Positions 32,801 through 44,709 of a stretch of DNA of 64,000 bases are shown here, one piece after another; the stretch's first letter is position 1, and each line of letters opens with the position of its first letter. Below the pieces are notes generated by a model. The model made no database searches. It had not been told where the DNA came from and was given only the letters and a program-made list of their open reading frames with translations. The translations under genes and the position numbers were made by a program. The DNA comes from Nissolia schottii (lineage: Eukaryota > Streptophyta > Magnoliopsida > Fabales > Fabaceae). The DNA is taken from contig QANU01021212.1 of assembly GCA_003254905.1 (NCBI GenBank), positions 1 through 64,000 of the forward strand. The letters are read 5' to 3'.

Positions 32801-35800
32801 TGTAATGTATACAACGAGCCAGAAAGTGTAGCCGAGTTTTTTATCAGACAAGTGACATCGCCACCATGCACCTCAGTGACCTGCATAGTGGGAACAAAAC
32901 ATCTTGAGTTGAGTTACAGCAATAAAACAAATAACTCTGACTTTTATTTTCTGCACCATGTGTCATATAATGCTTCCTAGAAAGCTAACTGCAAATAGGC
33001 ACCATGCATGTGGCAACTGTATCATTTGGTACACAACAAACTTTCTATCATGTAGCATTATTATAAACATAGGAGAATGACAAAAGAAGTTTGGCTAATT
33101 AGGGAATTGGAAGAAGAAAGAAACAAATGGAAACAAACATAAGGAAATGCACAACAGAAATGTTAAATCATGTAAAACTGGAATCCAAATAATTCAATAC
33201 ATCCCCTACACATAATTTCCGAGTAACTTTGGTTCTTTATGTCAAAAGCTACATCTAATAAGAACGAAATTTGTAGATTTCTAGGAAGGAATAATTTGGA
33301 GAAATTCAGTTTTAAAACATCTTTTGGTGTTTCGAATTTACAGGAAAGATATTAATAGAATTGGATACTTTTTTTTTCGCATTTGTTTTATGATTTTGAA
33401 AAACATGAAAAGTGCATGTAGATTATTCTTTGAGTTTGCGCCTAAACGAAAAATGAACTGCAGAAATGAACCTGTAGTCAATAAACAAAAGGTATGGACT
33501 GCATTGTACGGCTGAAAAGGTAAAGGTCAATGATCAACTCTGACCATCAAGCTTTTATAAATAATATAGATGAGCTAGCATATAACTGAATTACATACCC
33601 AAATGTGGTCAAAAGAAAGAAAATTCCAATAACATAAAGCAACTGAAGTTAATACCATAATCACTTAATCAGAATAAATTGTGTGCACAAGCATTGAAGA
33701 TTGAACTAGTCAATCCAAAATCGCGATTGCATTACCTCCAGCCATACAGAAGTTGTTTCACTTCCTGTAAACAGGTATTTACCAATAAAAATAGTATCGC
33801 CCTTCTTCACAGCCTGCATAATTATGTACACGCCGGTTAATGGGACCCATAATCCTAGTACAACATAAGAAATTTAAAGCTAAAGATGTAGTCCTGCAAA
33901 TTTGCATATCAGACCTGTAGAGCTACTTAGAACAAAACGCGGGAATAGGATTATAAGTTAGAAGAAAATAAAATGTCCATTGACCTACAAGAATCTTTAT
34001 CACCATCTTGAATACACAACACCTATTTTTACACACGTTCATGCTAGTAGGTTTTGCAGTTACAAATACAGTACAAAACTCTTAAATCTACTGATAGAAC
34101 AAATTACACCTATAGGAAAATACCTATCAAACAATATTTATTAGGATAGAACTCTTTTTATTTGCATATGATGATTATATTATTATATCTGTTAACATGG
34201 TTCACAATTCTTCGAGGTGCTTAAACGTAAAGGTAAAGCAACTAATCCAGTCATTGCACAAACCACGGTTAAGAATCACATAACAACTTGTACAGTGTAA
34301 TCTGGATGAAACAAGGGAACAACTGAAGACAAAAGGCTTATTAAACAAAATATATCGCAAACCACAACAAATATGGAATACAAGGAAATGATAAACAGAC
34401 CTTTGATAGTTCACTAAAATTTACTGGTAAGAGATTTGACGTAGCTTCTTTGTTTTGATCTGGAGTCAAGGTAACTAATGTGTCTACTTCAAGGGAAATT
34501 GGGTGATCAGTTCTATTCACAACTTGTACTTCTGGACCCACAGTATCTAGCATAACCTGGAAATGGACCAAGATATTACACATCAGAAGGTATTTGCACC
34601 ATGGTTATCACTTATCATGGTCTTACGATTCACGATATAAGTTGCATGATCCGATACGATTCAGCATGCTACCAATTTGTATCTTGCAGAGAATCTTAAA
34701 TGAGTATGATTCTTACTCTACATGTACAATTAGGTGCCGTACAATTCACAAGATTCAACGATTCATTACCATTTTTTTGAAACTTTTTCCTTCATCACGT
34801 GCTACTAAATACACAAGTTTTAAGTGTTCCGTTGCTCATTTTCAGTTCTTCTGAAATATTGGTATCACACAGTCACTTGCTCGCTCAGTTTATTAGTTAT
34901 ACAATCAACTATGTGACTTAAAAATGTTAATATATAGTTTTTTTTTATCTTGTTTTACATGAAAAATATTTGTATGCTATTTCTACTTATTTTTTTATTA
35001 GTTTGCCTGCCCGGTATCCAAGGCTCAACCTTGACTAATCCGGGTCGACTCGGGTCGTGCACCTGGCTATGGACCAACCCCGTTGGCTGCTATTTCTACT
35101 TATTGATCATGAATCTTACAATACACGATCCAGAAAAGAATCTTTCCAATTCACGATTTGACTCCGGATTTGACTACCATGATTTTCACATATAGAAAAT
35201 ACATATAAGGATAGAAGATAATATGTTATTACATTTAATGTGCAAATAAATGCATAAACAGCCACCATATAACAAGTTTACCGCGCAGAGTTTCTTGGTA
35301 ATTTTGATAGCAGCCCTTAAGTTTTCCAATGACTCTTGGTGGTATTCTGGATCGCCCCAGGAGAAATCAAACCTTGCCACTAGCACATGGTAAGAAAAGA
35401 AGAATAAGATGCAAAACAGATTACTTGAAAGCTGACTATAAACATAAAAAAATACTATAAACATAAAAAAAAGGCCACTCCAATCTGAACAATTAAAGAA
35501 GAAAAAGAAAACACAAATTCTTCAATTCTTTCATGATATGTATTGTATTTTGATTCCCCCCAAAAGTGAAGAAACTATGACGAGCTAGGGAGCAATAGGT
35601 CATTTCTGTTTCTTTCCCCCTCAAAATTGTACTTTTCCGGGAACTATTAGGTCATCCAACTCAGTCGAAATTCTAAATTCTAACTATATAGCAATGAAAG
35701 AAGCAAAATAAAACCCTCATCTTACTGTTCTTTTATAATGAAGAATAAACAGTTAGGTCAATGAACATACCGGACATTCCTGCATCAAGGCAACGCGAAA

Positions 35801-36538
35801 TTGTATCGACCGATCGAGACTTTGGACCAAGTGTGCCAACAATTTTAGTCATAGCCGGAAAGAAAGTCTGCAGAGTGCATTTCAAACACTTGAATCAAAA
35901 TCAGAATAGTCATAGTGTTAAGAGTTCCCAACATCTTCTGACCAAAGCTTGAAAAAAGCAGCACCGTATAGTTGTCAAAGAAACTAAACAGACACAACTA
36001 ATATTTCAAAACACACAGATTGAACTCCAAATCACAATAAGTAGTAAATTCTAACTCAACCCCAATTTGCTGCAACACCAATATCACCACAGGGAAGGGG
36101 TCTAACAGCCAATTTTACCACTTGATCTGCCAAACTACTTATCAGTCAAAAGCAGCAGCATCAACACTCAACACAGAACTCTTAAATTACAATGTAATCA
36201 CAAAAAAAAAGTTCAAAGCTTTCTCACAATCAAAGAAGGACCAGATCAGCAGAACCACCACAACTCAGAATAGCTACGATACAAATAGCACCATCACCAA
36301 AAAAAAAAAGGGGAATCTTTCATTCCATCAATCAAAGTAAAATTTTGAGCTTGATCTGCCAGATTCCCTAGCATTCCAGCACAAATGGATCACCAAAAGT
36401 TGATTGCTTTCACATAATCAGAGTGCTGAATACAGAGGGAGAGAGAGAAGGGGGATGGGTTATACATACAGGCTTAGATGGTTCAAGGATGGAAGACATC
36501 CTGATGGGTTCTTCAAGAAACAAAGGGCTTGACTGCAT
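29857..36538 (-). CDS. Cytosolic pyruvate kinase
   Basis: Converts phosphoenolpyruvate and ADP to pyruvate and ATP, the last step of glycolysis. Sixteen exons on the minus strand, in transcript order: 36470-36538, 35771-35867, 35282-35379, 34401-34556, 33736-33813, 32749-32880, 32348-32425, 32031-32102, 31810-31899, 31464-31608, 31251-31339, 30796-30891, 30602-30669, 30328-30427, 30133-30192, 29857-30012. They join in frame to 527 residues. The start [20 protein letters not shown] has no plastid transit peptide. The signature region [10 protein letters not shown] has catalytic K255 and metal ligand E257, and TRVVDSM and LDTVGPE are in place. Several positions that are invariant in the classical enzyme differ: D60, W63, V94 and N281 stand for Asn, His, Lys and Asp. 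I recall the same changes in a subgroup of plant cytosolic isozymes, so they are probably ancestral to that clade. The next gene to its left, E2, converges on it. Confidence 0.96.
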
Positions 36539-36604
36539 TTTCGATCAAACTTGTACTAACACACACCCCACCGATGATGGCAGAGAAGAACCGAACCGGT
36601 CACT

Positions 36605-36606
<2 letters not shown>

Positions 36607-36637
<31 letters not shown>
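36607..36637. repeat. (AG)n microsatellite upstream of pyruvate kinase
   Basis: About 15 units, 70-100 bp before the start codon; on the coding strand it is a CT-rich tract, probably in the 5' leader. Confidence 0.9.
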
Positions 36638-36639
<2 letters not shown>

Positions 36640-36839
36640 CAATATCAAATGTATTTGGTGTGGTGACAAAAGCAAGCAAGGTGCAATGGAATGTTAGGAA
36701 TGGCAAACAAAGTTAAAATAAGTAGTATGATAGAAGCAAGCGAATAATAATAATAATAATAATTATATAGCGGTAGCAGCAGTTGTTTCAAAGTGAATGA
36801 TGGAAGCGCCACTGTGGGCAACGGTGACTGACTGCTGCT

Positions 36840-36845
<6 letters not shown>

Positions 36846-36888
<43 letters not shown>

Positions 36889-36894
36889 TACGGA
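36846..36894. repeat. (AT)n microsatellite
   Basis: About 24 units, roughly 310 bp upstream of the pyruvate kinase start codon. Confidence 0.95.
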
Positions 36895-37967
36895 AGGGGC
36901 TATATCATTGCACCACGCGTCCTGTTGTTTTCATGACATGAAAGGTAACGATACATTAAATTACCCAAAAAAAACGAGGGAAGGGAAAAGGAGAGGACAC
37001 GACGTTTTTCTACGCTACTATTAAAAATAAATTTATACTATTGGTTATCCAATTCAATTGTGTGATAATGAGAGTGAGACTGCTCCTTGGATTTATCACC
37101 ACAACTAAGGTTAGGTTGTGTTTCAATGAAATGATGTAAAAGATAACAAAGTTACGTAAAAATCACACGCAATATTTACTCCCTAACCAGATAGTTGTAA
37201 TTATTATAGCAACAGATATATCAAACTTGAATTCTTATTAGTTATTATACTTATAATATGCATGAAAAAGTGTCAGTGTCGGTGCATGTTCATGTCATCG
37301 TCTATTACCGGTGGCGACACTGCTCCCTGGTTTGGTTTTTGTTGTGTTGCAGTGAGTGAATGATAGAGAGACAGAGGAGAGGACCCACATTTTGACTTGA
37401 CTCCCTAAACAAACAACGGCTCCCACCAAAACGAACGAAATATTAAAACAGGTAGCCACTCACTAACTAGTGAGTAAAATTGGCCTATCAATGTGTGAAC
37501 CGCTTTATGTATCCTACGTTACGTTAAGGAACACTATACATAGCTTTGTTGACTTCTGTGTCTTTTTAGTCCTTGTCTTGGTGCGGATTTTATAAGGAAA
37601 CTTATTGTCGTTTGCATGAGTATAAGTATAACACAAATATTTAAAAAAAAAACTCAAAAAAAAAAATCATAAGATTAACGCATTATATTTTGTGCTCAAA
37701 TATAATGTATTTATCTTGTGACTAAGTAAAGATTTCTCAAATAAAAAAATATTAATTAACTTATCAATCTATTTATCAATTTATTTACTTTTATGATTAA
37801 TACCATAAATCAATGAACTAAATCTCTTAAATATTACTATATATATATATATATATATATTTCACACAAAATACTCTCTCAGTTTATCCATAGTAGTCCG
37901 TTTAGAAAAATCAAATTATTTTATATTAGGAGTCATTTTAGCATTTCAATATAAAATTGATTACTAT
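36895..37967. other. Upstream region of pyruvate kinase, no further gene
   Basis: AT-rich with poly-A runs at 37640-37665 and an (AT)n run at 37839-37860. I see no coding region. Confidence 0.5.
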
Positions 37968-39604
37968 TGTAACGACCCAAAAATCTTTACCAATACGCAA
38001 TGGACTAATTCTCTTACAAAAGCCTCGTATGAACATTTTTCATAATAAAAAAAACATGTATTTTAACTTCAATTAAAAACAAATAAAAATTTTCTTTTTT
38101 AAATAAGCATAAACTCTTTATAATAAATACCCATGTACATGTAAAATGAGTGTCTGATCCGAAAATCATACCTTTATACAATTGGAGAACTCAAGACATT
38201 GACTCGATTATAAATTTAAAATAAAATCTAACATATCCTACAGATAGTTTCACCTCAAGGTGACGACTGACTCAAGAGTCCTGAATTTGCTGCAACTTAC
38301 CATAATTTTCACGCATTGTTGCTTTTACATCATAACCTGTAACTAGAGGGGAGGTTGAGGGGTGAGAACTCTACGGAGAGCCCCAATGAGCTCACTCACA
38401 GTACCCACGAGACATTTTAAAACATGGGCATACATATACAATATATAATAATACTATACATACCAAAAAATATCTTAATATCATAATAATAATGCATAAG
38501 CTTTCATAAAACATTAAAATAAAAAAGCATAGGAAGATATCTAGACAGACGGATCTCAGGTATTACGGTCTAGCTTATAACACATTAACCAAATACCTAA
38601 CCCACAATAGTTGGGATATGCTACCTGAGTCCACAGATTATTGATAGTTAGTTCAACGCATTATCCAAACACCTAAGCCATGATAGCTTGGATACGATAT
38701 CCAAGTTCATAGATTCTCGATAGTTAGTTCTGATCATGACTACAATGGTACCAAGGATCAACTTTGGCTGTCGATGACTTACAGTTCTATCCTAGATATA
38801 ACTTCCTTAAAGACATTTCTAAAATAACATAAACATGATAACTGAAAATTGAAATAACTGCTACCTGATAACTGAAATCACTAAAATAACTAATATTTGA
38901 AATCCATGAATATACACATGCAACATATTGATCTTTATGCAATAAAACAGTGGTCTCATAACTTTTCTAAAAAGGTTTCCATGATTTCTAAAATCCTTTC
39001 ATAAACTATTTCATAAATAATTTCATAAATAATTTTTTAACGTTCACAAATATAATTTTCATAAATAAAACGTTTCGCAAATCCTTATTTTCTATAATGC
39101 TTAAATTATGCATGAACATAGAATAATAACTAAAATAAACTATGATCAACAACGCACTTACCTAGAGTCGCTAAAGACTAACTATAGTCCTTTGTGAGCT
39201 CGGTAAGAACTCAAACGACACCATTGACAGATTCAAAACACTCTAACGGCATAATGTTAACTCCCTATGTGGAGGCACTGTCTCCCCAGAAACAAAAATA
39301 TTAACTAGAGTTTAAGGGAAAATTTGAGCTCAAAGCACAACTTTCGGTGTTCTCTGAGCGAATTAGCAAGTAAAAACACCCAAGGGAAAATTTTATTTAT
39401 AGGAGGAAGACCCCCTCTAGGCGCAACTTTTAATGTGAGACTTCACTTTTGTGTCACTACAGTGCGCTGGTAACACTATAACAGTCTTCTGTTTCCCCTT
39501 TTTTTCCTTCTAATTATACGGGTCACTACAACGATGGTTCACTTTAGGTTATTTTAGACCCTTTATCCTACAATTTAAGGTCACTGAACCTACGGGTTAT
39601 CACA
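37968..39604 (-). mobile_element. Solo LTR, 1.6 kb
   Basis: The plus-strand ends TGTAACGACCC (37968) and GGGTTATCACA (ending 39604) are near-perfect inverted termini of the TG...CA kind. On the minus strand the block begins TGTGATAACCC and has a TATA box (CTATAAATAAA, near 39392-39402) about 200 bases in. Flanking 5-mers are ACTAT (37963-37967) and ACTAC (39605-39609), a target duplication with one mismatch. Neither side carries primer-binding or polypurine sequence or polyprotein coding, so it fits an LTR left by recombination. Ty3/gypsy affinity is inferred from the GACCC-type termini. Confidence 0.75.
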
Positions 39605-42259
39605 ACTACATACCGATTTTACTTTTGTTGCAATGATAATTTACGTGATCAAAAACTACTATTGCGACAATGGTAATTTTCAGACTTCGATCTTTGCCAC
39701 TAAAGTATTGCCGCTTAAAAGATCCTTTTTGCCCCAACTTGCAGGAAGGAGAGAGGATGGAGCTTTGAAGAAAGGGAATGAGTCCTCTCATGTTAAAAAT
39801 TATCATGTTTGATCATGTTAAAAAAGAGAAAGATACAAACAATTTGGATGAGTAGAGTCCTCTTAAAGTTGATAGAACTCAATTCAATTGTTTGTGTTTT
39901 TCTCTTTCTTAACATGATCAAACATGATAATTTTCAACATAAGATGATTCATTCCCTTGGAGAAATGGGATAGGTGTGTTAACATAACGAGGGACGTGAA
40001 AGAAATAGAAAGAATGTGGGTTTTCGACTTTTATATGGGTTTGAGTGTTGAAAGTTGCGAAATTATTATATTTTTTTAATAATTTAAATTTGTATGGGTT
40101 GAATCTTAAAATGCAATTTTAGAACTTTTATTACAATTTTATTCCTAAAATCATCATCTGCAATGATGATTTCAAGATTCGACGCATACAAATGTAAATC
40201 GCTAAAAAAAACACATTCTTGCCATATTTGTTGTTTTGAACCATAAAATAACAATTTTTCCAAAGAATGTAGTGGTGAGAAAAGAAGTAAGATGAAGGTT
40301 GGACTAGTAGTACAGGAAGAGAGGGAATGTGAAGGCATGTTGGAGAGCAGCATAGAGAAGAAGAGAAATGAAAAAAGAAGTTTTAAGTTTTTCTTTTCCT
40401 AAATATGTTTTGGTATGTGGACTAGATAGTCTGTTGTTTTGATATTTTTTCTAAAGGTAAATAGGCTCAAGTTTTTAGACCTTGTAAATACATTCAATTC
40501 TAATTTTGGCCTCTTTAAAAAAAATGGACTTGGTCTAGGCCGGGATCAGGTCGAGTTTGGGTCGGGCACAGATCGAACTTGGGCAAAGTTTAGGGCCAAG
40601 TTTGGATTGGGCATTGGATCAAATGCCACATGACACTCAAAATTCTACTTGGTATGGGGCTGCCACCTAGAACATGTTGACATGAACTATCGTGTTAGCC
40701 CATATCATTATTTAATAGTCGAGACTAACATCAAAGACAGTAACCAAAATGTATATAAATTTTTATTTTTATACCAAATTAGAGAAAATGTTTGAAGAAT
40801 TTAATTTCTATCTATCGATAATGTAAAAAAAAATTTACACGGTCAACCAATCAAATCTTGTCATATTAGTATAAATAGTTGACATTCTCTCTTACTCTTT
40901 CAAAAGTTATGTATATCAAAAGATTTAATTGGATGACTGATTAAAAAACTTTATACTGATAGAGAATAAAAATTAAACTCATTTTTTAAAGGTATCAAAA
41001 CTGAAATTGTCTGTATTTATAGTGATCAAATACTTATTTAAGACAATTTTTTTAAAAAGTTTTTGTTCCATCCTTTTATATTTATATTGAATTATATTTT
41101 TTTAAACCGAATTTGTGCATAAACAAACCATAATTAATTAAAAAAATTTATTCCAAATTGTGAACATTAATTAAATTTATTCAAGGAACTAAAAAAATAT
41201 CCAACGTAGTGAAAAATTACTATGATTTTAAATGAATTCTTTTATTGTATAAAACCTCAAGCTTTTAGCTCTACAATTTCCCAATCAAAATAATCTTAAA
41301 TTTTTCATTTACGAAATTAATGAATTTGTATACAAATCGTATAATGTATACAAATCAACAAGGGTTGACCCATGGATCTTTTTGGTCCCATGGGCTGCGT
41401 TAGCCTGAGTCAGTTGGTAATGTCCAGCCAATTCGTTAATTAGCCTTAGCACACAAAAAAACCAAAAAAAAAATTAACTGAGAGACAAACTCATAGACAT
41501 TTTTGGTCCCATGGGCCCATTGACTTGAGTCAGTCGGTAACGTCAACTCAATTCGTTGGTCAGTCCATGGGCCTTTTTGACCACATGGGTCACGTTGGTC
41601 AGAGTGAGGAAAATTTATTTTTTAATAGAAAAGCAAAAAAAAAAAAGTTTGAAAAAATTGGCAAAATAATGGGCTAGCCCATGAAAATCTTGACTCTAAC
41701 CCACTTGGATATGGGCTTGAGTGCTTACTAGCCCAACAACAAGGGGTTCTTGATGGGCTAGGCTATGATATGGAGGCTTGTGGGCTAGCCCACTCCCACT
41801 AAGCTTGGTATTTTTTTTAAAAAAATTTCCCTATTATTTTTTGTGTTCTTTAGATTTAATTGTTTTCGAGATGTCAAAGCTTGAGTAATGAAAAGGGAAA
41901 CATGAAAATAGATGTTAGAGTAGATCTAAGGTTCTGCCGTTTTCCTAGTGGTAAGTTTTGTTATTCATTTATACATAAATTGTTTAGTCAACTTTATCTT
42001 TTGGTTTTGATTTCTTATTTTCATTCACATGTTTCTTTACCAGACTATTCCTATTCTTTTTTCTTTGTGATTTTAAAATTTAGTCCAGACACCAATTCTA
42101 ATGAAAGGACTAATTGTTCCTTAAAAGATAGAGAGAATCATAGTATCATAAATGGAGCAGAGCACTAACACAAGAGTAATGTTCATTTAATGAATTTTAT
42201 TCACTACATGACACTAATATGTATATCACAATTTTATAATTGTTAATGTCCATTTTATT
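39605..42259. other. Gene-poor AT-rich region with local repeats
   Basis: 39820-39960 repeats strings found at 39790-39870 in inverted form (AACATGATCAAACATGATAATTTT-like words). 41355-41620 holds two diverged copies of a unit of about 130 bp containing TTTTTGGTCCCATGGGC and GAGTCAGT(T/C)GGTAA(T/C)GTC. 41640-41810 is built on GGGCTAGCCCA words. No supported gene. Confidence 0.5.
41355..41620 (+). repeat. Two to three diverged tandem copies of a ~130-bp unit
   Basis: TTTTTGGTCCCATGGGC begins near 41379 and 41498, each followed by GAGTCAGT-GGTAA-GTC about 20-25 bases on; a third, weaker copy starts near 41573 (TTTTTGACCACATGGGTC). Confidence 0.65.
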
Positions 42260-42473
42260 CAGGGGCGGATTTCGGGGGCCCAATAGGAGTCTGGTCCCCC
42301 ATGATTTCTTTTTTTTTTGTTATATATAATAATTTGCATCGTTAATTTATAAAATTGTTGGTAGCTTAGTGAAAAACACACTAAATTTAGGTAATTGATC
42401 CTTCCATGTCCTTGTTTGAGTCCCGCTAAATTTTTTTTGCCCACCCTTGATCTCATTTTTGGATCTGCCCCTA
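42260..42473. mobile_element. hAT-type MITE, 214 bp
   Basis: The termini are CAGGGGCGGAT (42260) and ATCTGCCCCTA (ending 42473), inverted repeats with two mismatches and the CAGGGGCGGA start shared by many plant hAT MITEs. Flanking 8-mers ATTTTATT (42252-42259) and ATTTAATT (42474-42481) match at seven of eight positions, as expected for a hAT target duplication. It has no coding capacity. Confidence 0.85.
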
Positions 42474-44676
42474 ATTTAATTTAAATTCAATTGGTGAAGG
42501 AAGGAAAGTTGCTTTTGCGCACCTAACCAACCAAACCGCCCATAATAATTCTGATAACTATATATTGATTTTTCTGACTTATATTATCATTGCTAAAGTT
42601 CAAATAACCTTCATGATTTCAATTTTTTCCACCATCAGCGATTACATACCATACTCCTCTTCCTAATGGATTCTCACATCAGAGTCCAAAATTAAAATTT
42701 TTGAAATTTCTCACATACGCAATTTGTTAAAAATAGTTTAAAGAGCTAATTTTGTTAATTAACTAATATTACCTAGCCTTTAACTTCAAGCAGAATTTGT
42801 TTAGTGATTTTGCGGAAGCTACAGGACATAAAATTTGTGATAAAAGAATGTCAGACCAAACTTTGACCTGTCCCCAAAAGATGTTCATAGATACACACTG
42901 ATCAAGAAAACCAAATAAGAGAAAGAATAAAGTGACTCAAATTGATTTTAAGACTTTGATTAATTTATTTATATTGGTATTAAAATAAAAAATTTGATTA
43001 GTTTATTTAGATTTTAAGACTTTGATTAGTTTATTCAAATTGGTTGTTTCTTTCTTTATATATAATTTTGAATGTTTATGCAATTATAACTTTCATAAAT
43101 TATATACATTGTAATTATATATATAATGGTGTTTATGTACATACATTTTTTTTATTATGTCGTGTGTGTGTATGTATATATATATATATGTGTGTGAATG
43201 TTTTCAACAAATTTTTAAACTTAAATTTAATCTTTAACTATATGCAACACCACGGGTAATTCACTAGTTTATTCATAATATCTATACCACAAAATACATC
43301 CCTAATCAAAATGCATATATTTGTCTCATATTCTCCAGAGATAGTGAGAAAAAGATACATTTTACACTTAAGAAGGACTGTAATTAGAGATATCATTAGC
43401 TTAAATATAGAAATTCCTATAAAAATAGGAAATAATGTACTTTTGATTGCAGTTTCAACTATTAACTTACTTCGTTCGAACCAAGTTTAAGTTTTAAGAT
43501 GGTCAGATTCAGAAGAACTGTATTTAACCGTTACTTTTAAGGTGGTTTCGAACTCAGTAAATACTCTTTGTAACTTAATTTATTTATTTTAAATAATTTT
43601 TATAATTAAATTCATTAAATTTTATTATTATTTTATGATTTAATATGACATATTAATGAATTATATAATCATGATAAATCAATATTTTTTAATATAATAT
43701 TTGTAGAAAAGTGCACCGTAAGTTTAAATGGTCTGCAAATCTCTAAACTTCTTATAAGTTGGCTATTTCAATTATTTAACTAATGAAAAATGTATTATAA
43801 TCATATAGAACATGAAATTACAATAAATTTAATGAATTTAGTTGTCAAAATGATTAAAAATTAATGAATTAAGTAAGATGAGATATTTACCGTACAAGAT
43901 ATTTAATGAATAATTAGAAGAGAAAAAAAACAGTATTGTCTTCACACAACTTAAACACTAATCATTATAAAAAAAATCATTTAAAAAAAGTAAAGAATAC
44001 GAAATCAGCTTTTAAGCATGAGGTAAACGACCAGGAAGAGGAGAAATACCTAAGAAATTTTCCTAATTGATTTTTATTTTTGGTTACATCTGAAACATGA
44101 AACAATGACTTTTCTAATTGTTTCTAAGCCCAAAATTAACGTTAAAAAGTAATAATAATAATAAAAAAAAAGCAAAAGTGAAAAGTTGCCCTTATTGATT
44201 AGTCAGACATAATCGCCCGTGAAACAATGTTGTAATCAAAGCTGTTGTTTTTATATGCCTTTAAGTTGAAGGAGAATTTTCGCATGTAGTCAATTCAGAT
44301 TATATATGGTTGGCAATTAGACTAAATATATAATATTTTCAGGTAGAAAGAAGCTTCATTCTAAAAAGAGAATGACAATGGAGAGAAATTTCAAGAAAAT
44401 GAATGATTTATTAAGAGCGCGTTTGAGAATAATTTAAGAATTTTTTTTGTTTGTCACTTAAATAATGCGTTTTGATTAACTTATATTTATTTTACTTAAA
44501 AAGTTTTAAATTAATGTTTTTAAGGGTTTAAGGGTTAAGGTTTGGATCAATTTTAAAATAAATATTTTATTCTAATGTATAGTAACTAGTTGGATTGTGT
44601 TGATTTTGTTAATTTTTAGTGTAAAATTAATTCGACATGGCCTTCATTAATTATAACATTAAAATAATTGAGGAAC

Positions 44677-44709
<33 letters not shown>

